Source: Methanoregula sp.
GTDB lineage: Archaea; Halobacteriota; Methanomicrobia; Methanomicrobiales; Methanospirillaceae
Length of the DNA stretch: 64,000 nt
Direction of reading: 5' to 3'
NCBI GenBank assembly: GCA_030694985.1
Contig: JAUYTV010000037.1
Span: 62,001 to 126,000, forward strand
Positions 8,156 to 16,862 of the stretch are shown here, one piece after another; within the stretch, counting starts at the first letter, position 1; each line of letters starts with the position of its first letter. The position numbers were made by a program, and so were the translations under genes. The notes under the pieces were generated by a model that saw only the letters and a list, made by a program, of their open reading frames with translations, did no database searches and was not told the DNA's origin.

Positions 8156-8920
8156 TCAGGCCATATTACTGATCGTTGCGAAATCCTCTAAGTACAGCGC
8201 CTCAGGACGACTCTTTAAGATCTCTTCTGGCAGGGTCGCAATCACCCGCTGCACCCATGCAGGATCGAGTATGCCGGCAGATCCTTTCAGACAGTTACGG
8301 ACAGTCTTTCGCCTGTGCATAAAGAGACTTCGGACAACATCCGCATAGCGCTTCCGATCTTCAATAAAGAAGATGGGATCGCGGGGGAAGATCTTCACCA
8401 CCGTTGAATGCACCTGCGGACGTGGAGAGAAACACTGTGGCGGGAGTTCAAAACACCGCTGCACTGCCGCATAGGTCTGGACCATGATAGATAACCTGCC
8501 ACAGTCCTTGGTGCCGGCTGGTGCAACCATCCGGTCCGCAAACTCGCTCTGGTACATAAGCACCGCGACCCGAAACCCGCACTCGAGCAGGCGGAACGTG
8601 ATCTTCGAACTCGCAGAATAGGGCAGGTTGGATACAGACATTTCAAACGCAGGTAATTCGCACTTTGTGACATCGCCCTGCTGCACGGTAAGCTGACCGC
8701 TCTCAATTTCATCAAAAAAAATGTCAGCGAGTTGCTCACAGAGATTCCTGTCGAGTTCAACTGCGTGGACAATTGCACCCCGTTCCAGCAGGGCACGGGT
8801 AAGTGCCCCGTTGCCGGGCCCGACTTCCAGCACGCGTTTTACTTTAACATCCTCAAGGTCTGCGATCCGCTTTACCGCATTGGGATCGATTAAGAAATGC
8901 TGGTCGTGATAGGCTTTCAT
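8156..8920 (-). CDS. rsmA: 16S rRNA dimethyladenosine transferase
   Basis: RsmA/KsgA/Dim1 dimethylates two adjacent adenines near the 3' end of 16S rRNA late in small-subunit assembly. The 254-residue protein starts MKAYHDQHFLIDPNAV, with the AdoMet motif VLEVGPGNGALT near residue 30 and the catalytic motif NLPYSASSK near residue 100. The C-terminal part has the KsgA-specific FSPRPQVHSTVV and LFMHRRKTVRN. The longer ORF in the track (to 9079) is a read-through of the overlapping upstream gene; the ATG at 8920 overlaps the stop codon of the DUF655 gene by 4 bases, implying translational coupling. It is the last gene of the translation operon. Confidence 0.92.
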   Translation of the reverse strand: MKAYHDQHFLIDPNAVKRIADLEDVKVKRVLEVGPGNGALTRALLERGAIVHAVELDRNLCEQLADIFFDEIESGQLTVQQGDVTKCELPAFEMSVSNLPYSASSKITFRLLECGFRVAVLMYQSEFADRMVAPAGTKDCGRLSIMVQTYAAVQRCFELPPQCFSPRPQVHSTVVKIFPRDPIFFIEDRKRYADVVRSLFMHRRKTVRNCLKGSAGILDPAWVQRVIATLPEEILKSRPEALYLEDFATISNMA

Positions 8921-9480
8921 CTGGTGGTAAACACGTGGTATTTGGTTTCCTTGACCTCGAGCTCTTCGATGATCCGTGCCTGGATCATCTTCTCCGGGTG
9001 GGGGATCGATTTTATGCGAGCCGATATGTCTGCTAAACTTGCAAACGGTTTCTTGTTGCGCTCTTCTAATATCTCCCACATGAGTTTCTTTCCTATACCC
9101 GGAAGAAGGTGAAGCATATGAAGACGGGGCGTGATCGAGATCGCCTTGTTAAAGAAAGAGACAAAATCTGCCTCCCGCTCCTTGATAATTTCTGCAATGA
9201 TAAACGGAAGTTCGCCGCGGGCAGTAGGTGTGAGTTCCTCATACCCGATCCTGCGCTTTACTCGCTCAATCTTGACCCGTTCGGAATCCCCGATATAGAC
9301 ACGTTCATGAAGCTCGATAAAAACCGAGGGCTTAGGTACCAGTTCAAGAAGCTTGAACTGTTCAAGACCCATTGCCTGCACGATGGGCTCCCGCTTGAAC
9401 TGGGGGCGGGGGTCATCAACATGGCCCTTCATCAGCACATCCAGTACGATCGCATTGACCTCTTTTCTCTCGGCCTTCAT
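8917..9480 (-). CDS. DUF655 family protein with helix-hairpin-helix region
   Basis: The 187-residue protein belongs to the archaeal DUF655 family. The N-terminal part is OB-like (AIVLDVLMKGHVDD ... VYIGD). The C-terminal half carries a helix-hairpin-helix-like segment (HLLPGIGKKLMWEILEERNKKPF), which suggests nucleic-acid binding. The family is conserved next to L21e, RpoF and KsgA in archaea, pointing to a role in ribosome or RNA metabolism, but its biochemical role is not established as far as I know. It lies 11 bases after rpoF and overlaps ksgA. Confidence 0.85.
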   Translation of the reverse strand: MKAERKEVNAIVLDVLMKGHVDDPRPQFKREPIVQAMGLEQFKLLELVPKPSVFIELHERVYIGDSERVKIERVKRRIGYEELTPTARGELPFIIAEIIKEREADFVSFFNKAISITPRLHMLHLLPGIGKKLMWEILEERNKKPFASLADISARIKSIPHPEKMIQARIIEELEVKETKYHVFTTR

Positions 9481-9491
9481 AAAACCACACC

Positions 9492-9842
9492 TCAGAAGTG
9501 TGTCATCACCAATTCGATGATATTGTCGACTTCTTCAGGAGAGAGCGTGAACCGCTCTTTAGCATAGATCGCCCTGACTTCATCGCGGGTCTTTGGCATG
9601 ATATTGGCAATGCGATAGGCGATCTCCGGCTTCATCTTTTCCAGTTTAATGAGATCAGCTACGAGTGCCTCGGATTTTTCCGGCGTATTCTTTGTCAGCT
9701 TATTCGCATGCTCAATACATCGCCGGAACTCATATGACATCTCCTTTTCAGTGGCAATCCGTTCCGACTCCACCCCTAAAAGGACTCCACGCATCGCAGG
9801 AAGCGTAACCTTCTCTTCGCTAATTATACCCTTAACTTTCAT
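9492..9842 (-). CDS. rpo4: RNA polymerase subunit Rpo4 (RpoF, Rpb4 homologue)
   Basis: Rpo4 pairs with Rpo7 to form the stalk of archaeal RNA polymerase. The 116-residue protein has the family layout: an N-terminal KVKGIISEEKVTLP strand region, then helices (YEFRRCIEHANKLTKN) and the C-terminal HRDC-like bundle ending LSPEEVDNIIELVMTHF. I chose ATG 9842 over the TTG at 9854, because a GGTGAT site precedes this ATG by five bases. It lies between rpl21e and the DUF655 gene, the usual archaeal order. Confidence 0.88.
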   Translation of the reverse strand: MKVKGIISEEKVTLPAMRGVLLGVESERIATEKEMSYEFRRCIEHANKLTKNTPEKSEALVADLIKLEKMKPEIAYRIANIMPKTRDEVRAIYAKERFTLSPEEVDNIIELVMTHF

Positions 9843-9863
9843 GCCAATCACCAAAGATTGAGT

Positions 9864-10154
9864 TTACTTTTGTGCTTTTAGATGTTGTGGTCTGGAGATA
9901 ACGATCTTGTCGGCATCTCCATCGCGGATAGTGAGCATCCACGCACGACCGCGCTGACCGATAACGGTTCCGGTCTTTCCGTGGAACCTGCGGTGGGGCA
10001 TGCCCTTCTGGATGCTCGGTTCAACAACCACGTGCACCCTGTCACCGATCTCGAATTTCTGGATAACGGAGGTTACTGGCGGCAGCCCGCGCTTTCTTAA
10101 ATCTTTCTTGAACTTATACCGGGTTTTCTTTCTTGGACCATTGTGATGTGCCAT
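9864..10154 (-). CDS. rpl21e: 50S ribosomal protein L21e
   Basis: This 96-residue basic protein has the L21e signature throughout: an N-terminal NGPRKKTRYKFKKDLRKRG, an SH3-like core (FEIGDRVHVVVEPSIQKGMPHRRFHGKTG) and a GTVIGQRGRAW segment. Length is normal for archaea. It follows pus10 after 3 bases. Confidence 0.95.
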   Translation of the reverse strand: MAHHNGPRKKTRYKFKKDLRKRGLPPVTSVIQKFEIGDRVHVVVEPSIQKGMPHRRFHGKTGTVIGQRGRAWMLTIRDGDADKIVISRPQHLKAQK

Positions 10155-10157
10155 TTT

Positions 10158-11390
10158 TTAATCTCCCTCCTTCATTCCTTCTACCTGTGTTACGTCGAGG
10201 CTGGTAACGCGGGCCGTTTTGTTCAGGATCTCGGCAAGACTCGGACGGGTTCTGCCGGAGTCCCCGCTCACGAGCTCTTTTATGTAGAGGCCGGCTTCGC
10301 CCAGGACTTCGACAACAAATTTGCCGTCCTGTTCCCCCACATGCTCGATAGCAAGGACTTTTCGCTCCCGGATCTTGTCTGCTCTCCGGTGAGCGACCCT
10401 TTGGGGCGTGCGCTGTTGTATTGTGACGCCCTCCAAGGTTTTTACAGCATTTGCGAACTCATCCGCTAATAATGCGCCGTCAACCTCGACCAGGATCCTG
10501 TATTTTTTATGCGCTTTGTTTGATTTAAGGGTTTCCACCTCAGCCCGGTCCGTCCAGCGTTTCAGTTCTACAAAAACCCGCCCGTCCGCCGTCCGGTTGA
10601 TCTCAGATTCAAGTTCCTTGAGATCCAATGTGCGCCGTTTCGGCTCAACAACTTCAAGGATGAACGGACGCCCTGTGCCAACCATACGGGCATCGATATC
10701 TTCCCTTCCGGCTCCGTGCAGCACGGCATTTGTCGCATCGAATGCGGCAATAACCGGTCTTCCGATCAGCTCTTCAACGGAATCGAGATACTGGGCTCCC
10801 GTGAAATTGCACTTCTCGCAACCCCTGCCCCTGCACTCCCGGCAGTCCCAGTGCGTCTGCGGAATACCCCGCTCAAACTTCTGGTACCGCCCGTAGAAGA
10901 AGACCGAGTTAACCGTTACTTCAGTATTGCCGGTTGACGGATTGAGGATGATCACGATCTGGGGATTTTTAAAGTCCACTATCTTGCCCACACGCGCAGA
11001 CACGGCTTTTCCCACTTCACGGTTCACTTCTGACTTAAAGGGTTCGGGCTCGGATAATGAAAGATCGCTCCAGACCATCTCCTCATTCTCGGCAATCAGC
11101 GGGGGTACGCGACAGCCGATTAAAAAATTATCAAACGATAAGCCGTTGGTTGCGGCGATCACGCGATCTGCCCAGAGCGGGACATCGGAAAAAAAATTCC
11201 CACACACCCAGCAGGTTGCGCTGAATTTCTTATAGGGCACGTTTGCTATGATCGCTTTTGCAATTCTCAGTCCCTTTCCGCGTTCATCATTGCTCAGCCC
11301 ATGCGAGCGTTTGCCAAAGAACCGCCCGAGGCAGTGATCGCAGCAGTCGCCATATTCAAGGATCTTATCCACCTGTTCGTTTACGTCCAT
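10158..11390 (-). CDS. pus10: tRNA pseudouridine(54/55) synthase Pus10
   Basis: Pus10 isomerises U54 and U55 in the T-arm of archaeal tRNA. The 410-residue protein has N-terminal zinc-site cysteines (CCDHCLGRFFG and later CWVCGNFF), a second CxxC-like pair (CRECRGRGCEKC) and a THUMP-like region. The catalytic domain follows with the aspartate motif GREDIDARMVGTGRPF near residue 230, and the C terminus has the family's IKELVSGDSGRTRPS. It overlaps the upstream trmY gene by 10 bases. TrmY methylates pseudouridine 54, the Pus10 product, so the two enzymes act in sequence. Confidence 0.93.
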   Translation of the reverse strand: MDVNEQVDKILEYGDCCDHCLGRFFGKRSHGLSNDERGKGLRIAKAIIANVPYKKFSATCWVCGNFFSDVPLWADRVIAATNGLSFDNFLIGCRVPPLIAENEEMVWSDLSLSEPEPFKSEVNREVGKAVSARVGKIVDFKNPQIVIILNPSTGNTEVTVNSVFFYGRYQKFERGIPQTHWDCRECRGRGCEKCNFTGAQYLDSVEELIGRPVIAAFDATNAVLHGAGREDIDARMVGTGRPFILEVVEPKRRTLDLKELESEINRTADGRVFVELKRWTDRAEVETLKSNKAHKKYRILVEVDGALLADEFANAVKTLEGVTIQQRTPQRVAHRRADKIRERKVLAIEHVGEQDGKFVVEVLGEAGLYIKELVSGDSGRTRPSLAEILNKTARVTSLDVTQVEGMKEGD

Positions 11391-11959
11391 TGGCTCTTTC
11401 TCCTGTCCAGTTCGTTTTGCAGCACCGTCATTGTATGATCGGCATGCAGGCAGTCTGGCCCCACGGAATACCGGGGGCAGTCTTTTACCAGTATCTCTTC
11501 AGCGTCTGTGAAGTTCAGGTGATCGGAGAGCAGGAATGCACCGGGAAGGGTGCCTGACTTCCTGACATCCGCACCATTCTCATCCAGCACCGCAAAGGTG
11601 TGCTCGGTCATGAGCCGCTCAAGACCTCCTTTGCGCACCCATATGCCATCTGCCGCCTCGCGAAACTCATTTCCGCAGACGGTATCGAGCGCCTTTTTTA
11701 TCAGGGCGCCGGCACTCCGCTCATCCGGGGAGAGCGATCGTATCGTATCCCCACAGAACTTCACAGTCTTTGGTCCTGAGGGTTCACCGCAGAGCACAAG
11801 GTAACATTCCACATCCCTGCGGAGATCATGCGAGAGAAAGAATGACGCATTCACGCACCGGCAGAGCACATCCATCCGCCCGCCACTGCCCGGCAGATCA
11901 TTTAACGAATAGCCCCCATCAGTGCGGGCAATATGCCCGACAATCGCAAACACCGTCAT
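11381..11959 (-). CDS. trmY: tRNA (pseudouridine54-N1)-methyltransferase TrmY
   Basis: TrmY is a SPOUT-fold enzyme that makes N1-methylpseudouridine at tRNA position 54, the archaeal substitute for ribothymidine. The 192-residue protein shows the family pattern: GRMDVLCRCVNASFFLSHDLR at residues 27-47, CYLVLCGEP, KTVKFCGD, then a C-terminal knot region with FLLSDHLNFTDAEE and CPRYSVGP. Its 3' end overlaps pus10 by 10 bases, and 9 bases separate it from srp54. Confidence 0.92.
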   Translation of the reverse strand: MTVFAIVGHIARTDGGYSLNDLPGSGGRMDVLCRCVNASFFLSHDLRRDVECYLVLCGEPSGPKTVKFCGDTIRSLSPDERSAGALIKKALDTVCGNEFREAADGIWVRKGGLERLMTEHTFAVLDENGADVRKSGTLPGAFLLSDHLNFTDAEEILVKDCPRYSVGPDCLHADHTMTVLQNELDRRKSQWT

Positions 11960-11968
11960 AATAGTGTC

Positions 11969-13300
11969 TCACTGCTGGCCGGAGAATTTTTTCATCAGGC
12001 GCTGCATATTGAACTTCCCGCCGCCTGCCCCCGCACCACGCAGACCTTTTAAGGTGCGCTGCATGGTCTTGAAGTACTTGAGCAGTTCACGGACTTCATC
12101 AGGAGTCGATCCAGCGCCATGGGCAATCCGCGACATCCGGGAGCTGTTGATGAGGGTGGGATCATCAAGTTCATTTGGGGTCATCGAATCCATGATGATC
12201 CGGTAGCGCACCATCTTGACGCTCGTAACATCTAAAACACCGTCAGGAAGCTCCATATTGCCCAAGGGGAGCATGCCCATGATCTGCTTTAAGGGTCCCA
12301 TCTTGTTGAGCGCTTCAAGCTGCTTGTACATATCGCGGAGGGTGAACTTGCCCTTCATCATTGCGTTGACGTCCACGTCTTCAGCCTTGATAGCTTCTGT
12401 GGCCTTCTCGTAGAGGGCCTTTAAGTCACCCATACCAAGCAGCCGGGAGATGAACCCGTCGGCATCGAACCGTTCGAGATCCTCAATTGTCTCACCGGCG
12501 CCTATGAACGCAATCCCGCTCTTGGTCTCAGCAACTGCAGACATGGCGCCACCACCTTTTGCGGTACCGTCCATCTTGGTGATGATCACGCCATCGATCC
12601 CGATCGCTTCATGGAATCGCTTGGCCTGCTCACTTGCCTGCTGGCCGAGTGCGGCATCGATGACAAGCCAGCGGTGCGTGGCTTTTGTTAGGAGATTGAG
12701 ATTAATGATCTCCTGGATCAGATCGGGTTCAAGGGCATGCCTCCCTTGTGTATCGACAATTATCAGTTCATGTTCTTTGAGTGCCAAAAGCCCCTCACGG
12801 GTGATCTTAATGGCATCCTTTTCCTGCGGATTACCAAAGCAGGGTACATGGACCCTGGTACAGAGTGTGGAGAGCTGGTCATATGCACCCGGCCGGAACG
12901 TATCGGCACAGATCACTGCAACTTTCATCCCCTTCTTCTGGAAGTAACGGGCCAGTTTAGCCGTAGTTGTGGTCTTACCACTGCCCTGTAAACCTGCCAT
13001 GAGGATCGTCTGGGGTTCAAGCCGGACTTCGGTTGATGCCCACACAAGCCGGACTAACTCCTGGTAGACAATCCGAAGTACATGTTCACGCACATTGGTG
13101 CCCTTTGGCAGCTCCTCATCAAGAGAACGGGTGCGGATCGCTTTACTCAGATCCATTACCAGCTTCACGTTCACATCTGCAGATATGAGCGCCCGCTGGA
13201 GATCTTTTACCAGCTCATCGACCGCAACACGGTCAACTACCGTCTTTCCGGCAAGTTTCTTTAACGCATCTTTTAACGAGGACGAGAGATTATCGAGCAT
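11969..13300 (-). CDS. srp54: Signal recognition particle 54 kDa protein (SRP54)
   Basis: SRP54 binds signal sequences and 7S RNA and delivers ribosomes to FtsY. The 443-residue protein has the N domain (1-85), the G domain with G1 [14 protein letters not shown]4 [15 protein letters not shown] and FIGAGE, and the methionine-rich M domain from about 300 to the end. The G3 motif reads DTQGRH where most homologues have DTAGRH. The start ATG overlaps the ftsY stop by one base (TGATG), so the SRP GTPase and its receptor are translated as a coupled pair. Confidence 0.95.
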   Translation of the reverse strand: MLDNLSSSLKDALKKLAGKTVVDRVAVDELVKDLQRALISADVNVKLVMDLSKAIRTRSLDEELPKGTNVREHVLRIVYQELVRLVWASTEVRLEPQTILMAGLQGSGKTTTTAKLARYFQKKGMKVAVICADTFRPGAYDQLSTLCTRVHVPCFGNPQEKDAIKITREGLLALKEHELIIVDTQGRHALEPDLIQEIINLNLLTKATHRWLVIDAALGQQASEQAKRFHEAIGIDGVIITKMDGTAKGGGAMSAVAETKSGIAFIGAGETIEDLERFDADGFISRLLGMGDLKALYEKATEAIKAEDVDVNAMMKGKFTLRDMYKQLEALNKMGPLKQIMGMLPLGNMELPDGVLDVTSVKMVRYRIIMDSMTPNELDDPTLINSSRMSRIAHGAGSTPDEVRELLKYFKTMQRTLKGLRGAGAGGGKFNMQRLMKKFSGQQ

Positions 13301-14337
13301 CAGGCACCATCCAGCAGTTCATCAACAACACCCGCAGGATCGAATGGGATGATGTCATCATATCCCTGACCAACCCCGAGGAACATGAGCGGTTTTCCAA
13401 TCGTGTGAGCGATCGAGATCGCTGCCCCGCCACGGGAATCCATGTCAGCCTTGGTGAGCACAATCGCGTCGGCTCCAACCGTTCTGTCAAACTCGGCAGC
13501 CCGGATCACCGCATCATTACCGGCAACGGCTTCATCGACATAGACCACAAGATCCGGTTTCATTACACGTTTGATCTTCTCAAGCTGGTTCATTAAGTTT
13601 GACTTGGTGTGGAACCGCCCGGCAGTATCGGCCAGCACAACATCAATTTTATGTGAAATCGCGTACTGCACGGTATCATACAGGACGGCAGACGGGTCCG
13701 CTCCTTCCTTGTGCTGGATGATCCTGATACCTATCCGACCGGCATGTACCGCGATCTGTTCGATCGCGCCTGCCCGGTAGGTGTCTCCAGCTCCAATCAC
13801 TACAGAAAAACCCTGTTTGTGGAGATACGAGCCGATCTTTGCAACACTCGTGGTCTTGCCTGTCCCGTTCACACCGGTAAAAAGGATCTTGACCGGGCGG
13901 GGGTGGGTGGTGATGTATTCTTTGAGATCGAAACCCTTGCCCAGAACCTGAAGAAGTGCCGCTTTCAAGGCACTGACTACCATCGCATCAACCGATTCAC
14001 CGATCTTCCGGTGTTTCCCGACAAGACTCTTCCGGACATGTGCTATGATTGCATCGGTAACAGGCAAAGCCACATCACTTTCAAGCAGGGTGAGTTCCAG
14101 TTCAGAAAGGGCATCTGCGATATTTTTGTCCGATACGATCAGTTCCCGTTCGAGAACAAGGACCTTGACTTTGTCAACAAAACTGGGGGCTGCCGATTTT
14201 GCAGGTTCCTTAGAAACATCGGGTGGGGCAGGGGTAGTGACAACAGGCTGATCGGCCAGGGGTGCAACAACTGCTCCTATGCTGCTGCTTAACCGGTTTC
14301 TTGCGGCCTGCAACCGCTCCCTGAGCCCCTCAAACAT
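13300..14337 (-). CDS. ftsY: Signal recognition particle receptor FtsY
   Basis: FtsY is the membrane-associated receptor GTPase for SRP. The 345-residue protein has a short N-terminal helix ([15 protein letters not shown]), a Pro/Ala linker, the N domain, and the G domain with G1 [14 protein letters not shown]3 [13 protein letters not shown]4 [12 protein letters not shown] and the closing [15 protein letters not shown] chose ATG 14337; the track start at 14400 lies inside pfdA. It follows pfdA by 13 bases and overlaps srp54 by one base. Confidence 0.94.
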   Translation of the reverse strand: MFEGLRERLQAARNRLSSSIGAVVAPLADQPVVTTPAPPDVSKEPAKSAAPSFVDKVKVLVLERELIVSDKNIADALSELELTLLESDVALPVTDAIIAHVRKSLVGKHRKIGESVDAMVVSALKAALLQVLGKGFDLKEYITTHPRPVKILFTGVNGTGKTTSVAKIGSYLHKQGFSVVIGAGDTYRAGAIEQIAVHAGRIGIRIIQHKEGADPSAVLYDTVQYAISHKIDVVLADTAGRFHTKSNLMNQLEKIKRVMKPDLVVYVDEAVAGNDAVIRAAEFDRTVGADAIVLTKADMDSRGGAAISIAHTIGKPLMFLGVGQGYDDIIPFDPAGVVDELLDGA

Positions 14338-14350
14338 GAGAAAAGACTCC

Positions 14351-14803
14351 TTATTCCTCTTCCTGACGCCCGGCCATAGACTTCTGGTACCCGTACTCAA
14401 GTCGTTTATTGATCTCGTTCATCTGGCCACGCAGCTTGTCAAGTGTCTCGGATACTCTCTTTTGCGAGGCTTCCATCTCCATGATCCGCTCTTTTAGGAA
14501 TTCCACTGCATCTTTATTGGAGCGTTCTACTACAACTTCTGCACCGATAGCGACAAGAACCTTTTCGGGTTCGAGCACCTTTGCCCGCACGCTTGCCCCG
14601 CCGCCAATCTGGAGAAGAACGGTATTGTCATCAGCAACAACCATTGCTTCGAGTGCTTCAATGGCAGCAAACGCCTCCATCCTGCCATTCTCTAAAAGGT
14701 TTAACTGCTCGACAAAGATCTCGGCCTGTTGTCCGTAGTCTTTGAGGTATTGCTGGAGCATCATCAGTTCGCGCTGTTCTGCCTGTTGCGTATTCGTTGC
14801 CAA
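14351..14803 (-). CDS. pfdA: Prefoldin subunit alpha
   Basis: Prefoldin is a hexameric holdase with tentacle-like coiled coils; alpha forms the central dimer. The 150-residue protein has N- and C-terminal coiled coils (QQYLKDYGQQAEIFVEQLNLLE and ILKERIMEMEASQKRVSETLD-like) flanking the beta hairpins (LLQIGGGASVRAKV, VLVAIGAEVVVER). It is the first gene of the large minus-strand operon; GGAGAGG precedes the ATG. In other archaea pfdA follows L18a (LX), here found instead in the operon at 24.8 kb. Confidence 0.92.
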   Translation of the reverse strand: MATNTQQAEQRELMMLQQYLKDYGQQAEIFVEQLNLLENGRMEAFAAIEALEAMVVADDNTVLLQIGGGASVRAKVLEPEKVLVAIGAEVVVERSNKDAVEFLKERIMEMEASQKRVSETLDKLRGQMNEINKRLEYGYQKSMAGRQEEE

Positions 14804-14933
14804 AATCTGCCTCTCCTGATATTGTCTGATTTAAATAATCCTGACTCCTGATATGTTTGTCCTCCGGTATCATAAATACATCATGGTGTAGCTGGGAGAT
14901 TGTGCATTTTTTATTGCGTAAGATTTTTTTGCC

Positions 14934-15416
14934 CTACTGTTTATGTGCCACCATCTCGATCTCGACTGTTGCTCCCTTTGGTAACCCTGCGACCTGCACG
15001 GTCACCCGGGCCGGGTACCCTTCTTTGAAATACGACCCATAGCACCCGTTGACCGTTGTCCAGTCGCTCATGTTGGTTAAATATATCCGCGTCTGGACCA
15101 CGTCTGCAAACCCGAGGCCGGATTGCTGCAATATGGCATGCAGGTTCTCCATTGTCCGGACGGTCTGTTCCTCAGTGGTTGCAGAAAGATTACCGGTCGC
15201 TGGATCGATACCGATCTGACCGGAGGTGAACACGAAATTTCCGGATTGGACGGCCTGGCTGTACGGCCCGATGGGGTTTGGTGCCCGCTCAGAAAAGACC
15301 ACCAGTTTTTCCGGGTGAATGGGTTGGGGAGCGAGGAGTCCATAGAGCACGCAACCGGCCAGAAGTCCGCAGGCAAACACCAGCACAAGGATTATTGTAT
15401 TTTTATCAGCAGCCAC
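14934..15416 (-). CDS. RidA-family protein with an N-terminal lipoprotein-like signal
   Basis: Residues about 33-160 form a complete RidA (YjgF/YER057c/UK114) domain, with APNPIGPYSQAVQSGNFVFTSGQIG, DVVQTRIYLTNM and the C-terminal ARVTVQVAGLPKGATVEIEMVA. RidA proteins hydrolyse reactive imines/enamines from PLP enzymes in the cytosol. Here a hydrophobic N-terminal segment (IILVLVFACGLLAGCVLYGLL) precedes the domain and contains LAGC, a plausible lipobox. The protein may therefore act outside the membrane. The conserved arginine is present in the ARVTVQV segment. It stands alone. Confidence 0.85.
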   Translation of the reverse strand: MAADKNTIILVLVFACGLLAGCVLYGLLAPQPIHPEKLVVFSERAPNPIGPYSQAVQSGNFVFTSGQIGIDPATGNLSATTEEQTVRTMENLHAILQQSGLGFADVVQTRIYLTNMSDWTTVNGCYGSYFKEGYPARVTVQVAGLPKGATVEIEMVAHKQ

Positions 15417-15524
15417 CAGTATCCCTTCTGAATTGTTTTAGTAATGGGAGTGGCGTGATTCCATGATAAGGGTTCCTTTAACCTCGCTCGTAAGAACAGT
15501 GAAATAATCCCATGAGAAAAAGAG

Positions 15525-15747
15525 TTATCGGAATTCTCGTTTGAAATCCTCAATCCCGATCCCTGCCTGCTTGAGAATCCCTATAAGAGTGCCTTTCTTT
15601 AGTTCCCTATGAAGGGGAACAAAAAAAGACCCGCCACTCTTTCTGGACGATAACGTGACTCGAGGTCTGCCGCTTGGCATCAAAATCATGGTTCGCGAGG
15701 TACTTGACGAGATCCTCTCCGGAGATAACCGGGAGTTTATGCGACAT
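15525..15747 (-). pseudogene. hicA: HicA-family mRNA interferase toxin, frameshifted
   Basis: Read on the minus strand from ATG 15747, the protein begins MSHKLPVISGEDLVKYLANH and continues QTSSHVIVQKEWRVFF, the HicA/YcfA double-stranded RNA-binding fold with its catalytic histidine in SSHVI. At a run of seven T (15621-15627, A on the plus strand) the frame breaks and stops at CSPS. One base fewer restores VPLHRELKKGTLIGILKQ and a normal end EDFKREFR. So the gene is a one-base frameshift of a typical ~74-residue HicA. It could be inactivated, phase-variable, rescued by slippage, or a sequencing error. It overlaps hicB by 11 bases. Absent from the ORF track. Confidence 0.75.
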
Positions 15748-15961
15748 CTGCCACTTCGAGCTTTGAGATCTCCCGATGTAGCGCGGAGGAGGTCTTGTTC
15801 AGCTCTTCCCGCTGCACTTCCAGAACAAGTTCTATTGCTTCTTTGATATTGGCAAGCGCTTCTTTACGGGTCTCACCCTGGCTGATCGCACCAGGGATCT
15901 CCACACACTGAACTGTGAAACCTCCCTCTTTTTGAGGTTCAAGCACTACCGTATATTTCAT
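15737..15961 (-). CDS. hicB: HicB-family antitoxin
   Basis: The 74-residue protein has the HicB partial RNase H-like fold: MKYTVVLEPQKEGGFTVQCVEIPGAISQGETRKEALANIKEAIELVLE is diagnostic up to the helix. HicB binds and neutralises HicA. The C-terminal DNA-binding domain of longer HicB proteins is absent, which is common for small versions. HicB comes first, and HicA starts within its last codons, so translation would be coupled. AAAGGA lies about 15 bases upstream of the ATG. Confidence 0.85.
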   Translation of the reverse strand: MKYTVVLEPQKEGGFTVQCVEIPGAISQGETRKEALANIKEAIELVLEVQREELNKTSSALHREISKLEVADVA

Positions 15962-16109
15962 GAAAATTACATTATCCTTTGAGACTATACATTTTTTCTC
16001 TTACAGCAGATATCACCCATTTCAGGTCTAGCAATCCCGATAGAAATTACAATCAGGGTTCTAAATGTATGGGCGGGTGGAGAAAAACCGGACGCAGACA
16101 TTACAGTTG

Positions 16110-16500
16110 CAAAGTTGTTTTTGCCAATTCCTTTTTGATTGTTTTTAAAAAATTCCTTTTTGGTCCACTATACGTGAAAACAATCAGATTTTTCAGGGTT
16201 CCATGTCAGCGTCGATGCCGACGGTACCGGATAGTGTATCTCCTACCCACGAATCCGGGCCTTTTGCGGGCTTGGATTCCCCCTTTCCGGAGGTGTTTTT
16301 GCCATATTACTGCAAAAAAGTGTACACTTTTACACACTATTTTAAAATACGCTGTATTCTTGAGATTCGGGCCAAACGGGGTGTTATCCTTTGAGTTATA
16401 AAACGCTATTGTACGCTATTGGGAGGCAAAAGTCAGGAAGCATGATGGGTAACAGCGTCAATGAGAAAAAAAGGGCTGTTTTGGGGTTTCTGCCGGGATC
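16110..16500. repeat. 365-bp repeat, copy 1
   Basis: The left edge is diverged (GTTTTTGCCAATTCCTTTTTGAT, then a partial re-duplication of AATTCCTTTTTGGTCCACTA). The body runs from GTCAGCGTCGATGCCG at 16205 to the start of the next 35-base element at 16501. It holds the hairpin at 16251-16279 and the palindrome AAAAGTGTACACTTTT at 16316-16331. Confidence 0.8.
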
Positions 16501-16862
16501 CTTGTTTTCGCCAATTCCCTTTTGGTCCACTAAACATGAAAACGATTAGATTTTTCTGGTGTCCGTGTCAGCGTCGATGCCGACGGTACCGGATAGTGTA
16601 TCTCCTACCCACGAATCCGGGCCCTTTGCGGGCTTGGATTCCCCTTTTCCGGAGGTGTTTTTGCCATATTCCTGCAAAAAAGTGTACACTTTTACACACT
16701 ATTTTAAAATACGCTGTATTCTTGAGATTCAGGCCAAACGGGGTGTTATCCTTCGAGTTATAAAACGCTATTGTACGCTATTGGGAGGCAAAAGTCAGGA
16801 AGCATGATGGGTAACAGCGTCAATGAGAAAAAAGGGCTTTTTTGGGGTTTCTGCCGGGATCC
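16501..16862. repeat. 365-bp repeat, copy 2
   Basis: It begins with the 35-base element at 16501-16535 (CTTGTTTTCGCCAATT...). The body starts 362 bases after the same point in copy 1. The hairpin is at 16613-16641 and the 16-bp palindrome at 16678-16693. Near the end is the direct repeat ACGCTATTGT/ACGCTATTGG. Confidence 0.85.
16613..16641 (+). ncRNA. Conserved 12-bp hairpin inside the 365-bp repeat (also at 16251 and 16985)
   Basis: GAATCCGGGCCC-TTTGC-GGGCTTGGATTC folds on the plus strand into a 12-bp stem with two G-U pairs and a five-base loop. On the minus strand the G-U pairs become A-C mismatches, which suggests the functional strand is plus. In copy 1 a C-to-T change turns one pair into U-G and keeps the stem. 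A transcribed structured RNA is possible; no promoter or family was identified. Confidence 0.35.
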
